Source of the DNA: an uncultured Erysipelotrichaceae bacterium
Lineage (GTDB): Bacteria > Bacillota_I > Bacilli_A > Erysipelotrichales > Coprobacillaceae
Assembly: GCA_945981915.1 (NCBI GenBank)
Contig: CAMFRJ010000053.1
Span: forward strand, 1-7,213
Length of the DNA: 7,213 nt
Direction of reading: 5' to 3'
Part shown: positions 6,392 to 7,213 of the stretch, in pieces
Layout: every line of letters starts with the position of its first letter
Numbering within the stretch: position 1 is the first letter of the stretch
Program-made: the position numbers and the translations under genes
Notes under the pieces: generated by a model
The model's database searches: none
The model's input: only the letters and a program-made list of their open reading frames with translations
What the model was told of the DNA's origin: nothing

Positions 6392-6856
6392 CTAAATATT
6401 AAATTGTTCTTTTAAAACTTGAATTGCCATATCTAAATTATCTTTATCAATGACACAAGAAATTGTTCTTTTACTTGTTGTAATCTGATAAAAATGAATA
6501 TTTGCATTTCCTAATGTTTCAAACACTTTCGCTGCAAGTCCTGGGGTTGTTTCTACTAATTGTCCACCCACTGCAATTTTTGAATATTTTCTAATTTGAT
6601 ATATTTCTAGTTGTTTAAATTCATCCTTTAATTTTAAAATTGCATTGTTGAGTTTCAATTGATAGTCTTGATCTAATGTGATTTCTATCTGTACATGATG
6701 ATCAACAGTCACTTGTGAAATCATATCGATATTAATATCTTCCTCTTTGATTATTGTAAACATTCTTGCAATCATTTTAGGGTGTTTAGGAACATTTAAT
6801 AGTTTTAACTGTATGATATCTCTTTCATAACTTAATGCTTCGATGACATTCTCCAT
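6392..6856 (-). CDS. Stand-alone aspartokinase regulatory (beta-subunit-like) ACT-domain protein
   Basis: The 154-residue protein has two ACT domains in tandem and nothing else. ACT 1 (about 13-80) has IIQLKLLNVPKHPKMIARMF followed by EEDINIDMISQ. ACT 2 (about 92-154) has KIAVGGQLVETTPGLAAKVF, then NANIHFYQITTSKRTISCVI and a final helix. The order and motifs match the C-terminal regulatory half of aspartokinase and the small beta subunit that Bacillus makes from an internal start in lysC. The amino-acid kinase domain is absent, and the riboswitch lies directly upstream, so it was not simply cut off. It probably binds lysine (or threonine) and acts in trans on a catalytic aspartokinase encoded elsewhere; this is inference. 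AAGGAG (6865-6870) lies 8 bases before the ATG. First gene of the operon. It could also be an independent amino-acid sensor. Confidence 0.8.
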   Translation of the reverse strand: MENVIEALSYERDIIQLKLLNVPKHPKMIARMFTIIKEEDINIDMISQVTVDHHVQIEITLDQDYQLKLNNAILKLKDEFKQLEIYQIRKYSKIAVGGQLVETTPGLAAKVFETLGNANIHFYQITTSKRTISCVIDKDNLDMAIQVLKEQFNI

Positions 6857-6912
6857 AAATTATTCTCCTTCTATAATATATTCCTATCAGTAAAAATTGC
6901 TATCTATATCAT

Positions 6913-6940
6913 AAAAAAATTGCAATGAATATCATTGCAA
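6913..6940 (-). terminator. Riboswitch-controlled intrinsic terminator
   Basis: On the minus strand TTGCAATGA (6940-6932) and TCATTGCAA (6928-6920) form a perfect 9-bp stem over a 3-base loop, followed by seven T (6919-6913). It lies between the lysine aptamer and the first operon gene, so it is the OFF state of the switch, not the end of a gene. Confidence 0.9.
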
Positions 6941-6963
6941 CAAAAAACATGTTATCAATGATA
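6930..6963 (-). promoter_or_regulatory. Candidate antiterminator pairing of the lysine riboswitch
   Basis: The minus-strand bases TATCATTG (6963-6956) are fully complementary to CAATGATA (6937-6930) in the 5' arm and loop of the terminator. The first four of these (TATC) belong to the closing P1 helix of the aptamer. When lysine stabilises P1 they are occupied and the terminator forms. Without lysine they can capture the terminator arm and let transcription pass. The pairing is read directly from the sequence; the mechanism follows known lysine riboswitches. Confidence 0.65.
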
Positions 6964-7130
6964 GCTCTCCATTATTCCTATAATAATGACAGTAGCTTAG
7001 GTATTCCCTATTCTACCAGAAATATATTCAATGCAATAAACATACTTCTTCGGCAAGTGCTCCTCCCTTATTATCTTGTTGCATCAAATAACAATAACTT
7101 CATAACATCTTGCGCCTCTATCTTTACTTT
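6957..7130 (-). ncRNA. Lysine riboswitch (L box) aptamer
   Basis: Read on the minus strand, this leader holds the conserved L-box elements in order. They are AGATAGAGGCGCAAGA at the P1/P2 start (about 7123-7108), AGGGAGGAGCACTTGCCGAAG in the central region (about 7069-7049), GGTAGAATAGGG and its partner arm, then CTACTGTCATTATT...AATAATGGAGAGCTATC (about 6994-6960), where CATTATT and AATAATG form the last hairpin. GATAG (7122-7118) pairs with CTATC (6964-6960) to close P1. The aptamer binds lysine and represses by terminating transcription at 6913-6940. It controls the ACT protein, dapA, dapB and lysA as one unit. Exact 5' end depends on the transcription start, expected near 7129. Confidence 0.93.
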
Positions 7131-7135
7131 AGACA

Positions 7136-7164
7136 ATCTTATCACATATACTTTCATTAAACAA
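7136..7164 (-). promoter_or_regulatory. Sigma-A-type promoter of the lysine operon
   Basis: The minus strand has TTGTTT (7164-7159) as -35, a 17-base spacer and TAAGAT (7141-7136) as -10, preceded by TGA, an extended -10 element that can make up for the weak -35. Start of transcription would fall near 7129, right at the riboswitch 5' end, which supports the call. Confidence 0.6.
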
Positions 7165-7170
7165 TAATAT

Positions 7171-7213
7171 CTGTCTCTTATACACATCTGACGCTGCCGA
7201 CGATATGCAGTGT
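7171..7213. other. Illumina Nextera adapter and index (library artefact, not genomic)
   Basis: Bases 7171-7189 are the 19-base transposon Tn5 mosaic end CTGTCTCTTATACACATCT. Bases 7190-7203 (GACGCTGCCGACGA) complete the reverse complement of the Nextera read-1 adapter. The next 8 bases, TATGCAGT (7204-7211), are the reverse complement of ACTGCATA, a standard Nextera i5 index (S506 as I recall it), and the final GT starts the P5 side of the primer. Genomic sequence stops at 7170. This must not be annotated as a mobile element. Confidence 0.97.

Noticed and set aside
6925..7167. An 80-residue plus-strand reading frame
   Set aside because: It is antisense to the lysine riboswitch and terminator, has no ribosome site, and its codons are explained by the RNA structure.
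1..7170. CRISPR array, tRNA, rRNA, phage or defence genes
   Set aside because: No regularly spaced repeats, no cloverleaf or rRNA sequence, and no reading frame with such motifs was seen.
7171..7189. Tn5-like mosaic end as a natural transposon
   Set aside because: It continues into the Nextera primer and an index, which shows a library artefact.

Overview
The window is AT-rich DNA from a low-GC Firmicute. The evidence is the codon use, the strong AGGAGG-type ribosome sites, a Clp_N-type unfoldase, a small alarmone synthetase and a lysine riboswitch ahead of a diaminopimelate/lysine operon. A gut Erysipelotrichia/Coprobacillaceae-like lineage is my best guess, but that is impression rather than proof. 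Genomic sequence ends at 7170. Bases 7171-7213 are an Illumina Nextera adapter plus an index, so the right edge is a contig end carrying library artefact.

Left part (1-1614). The 5' end of a clpC-like gene runs off the left edge on the minus strand. Its TTG start is easy to miss. Upstream of it, same strand, is a small secreted protein that resembles a shortened SpoIIR (stage II sporulation protein R). Divergent from that pair is a small alarmone (p)ppGpp synthetase of the RelP/RelQ type on the plus strand.

Middle (1613-3424). An IS1182-like insertion sequence of about 1.8 kb lies between the convergent alarmone synthetase and lysA genes, abutting both. It has 39-bp terminal inverted repeats with one mismatch. 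Its transposase is broken by a frameshift near 2307-2343, an in-frame stop at 3054 and probably a third lesion near 1803-1813, so it looks dead. Its left end carries two strong terminator-like hairpins. The alarmone synthetase stop codon overlaps the first bases of the left inverted repeat.

Right part (3431-7164, minus strand). This is a compact lysine operon, transcribed right to left: promoter, lysine riboswitch with terminator and visible antiterminator, a stand-alone pair of ACT domains resembling the regulatory (beta) part of aspartokinase, dapA, dapB, lysA. Gaps are 1-11 bases and ribosome sites overlap upstream stop codons. DapA and DapB make tetrahydrodipicolinate from aspartate semialdehyde and pyruvate. 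LysA decarboxylates meso-diaminopimelate to lysine. The steps between DapB and LysA, and an aspartokinase catalytic subunit, are not in the window. Lysine should shut the operon down through the riboswitch, and the ACT protein may add protein-level feedback.

I see no CRISPR array, phage genes, tRNA, rRNA or clearly new defence system. The points most worth a second look are the orphan aspartokinase-type regulatory subunit heading a riboswitch operon, the shortened SpoIIR-like protein, and the hairpin-loaded IS end fused to a stringent-response gene.
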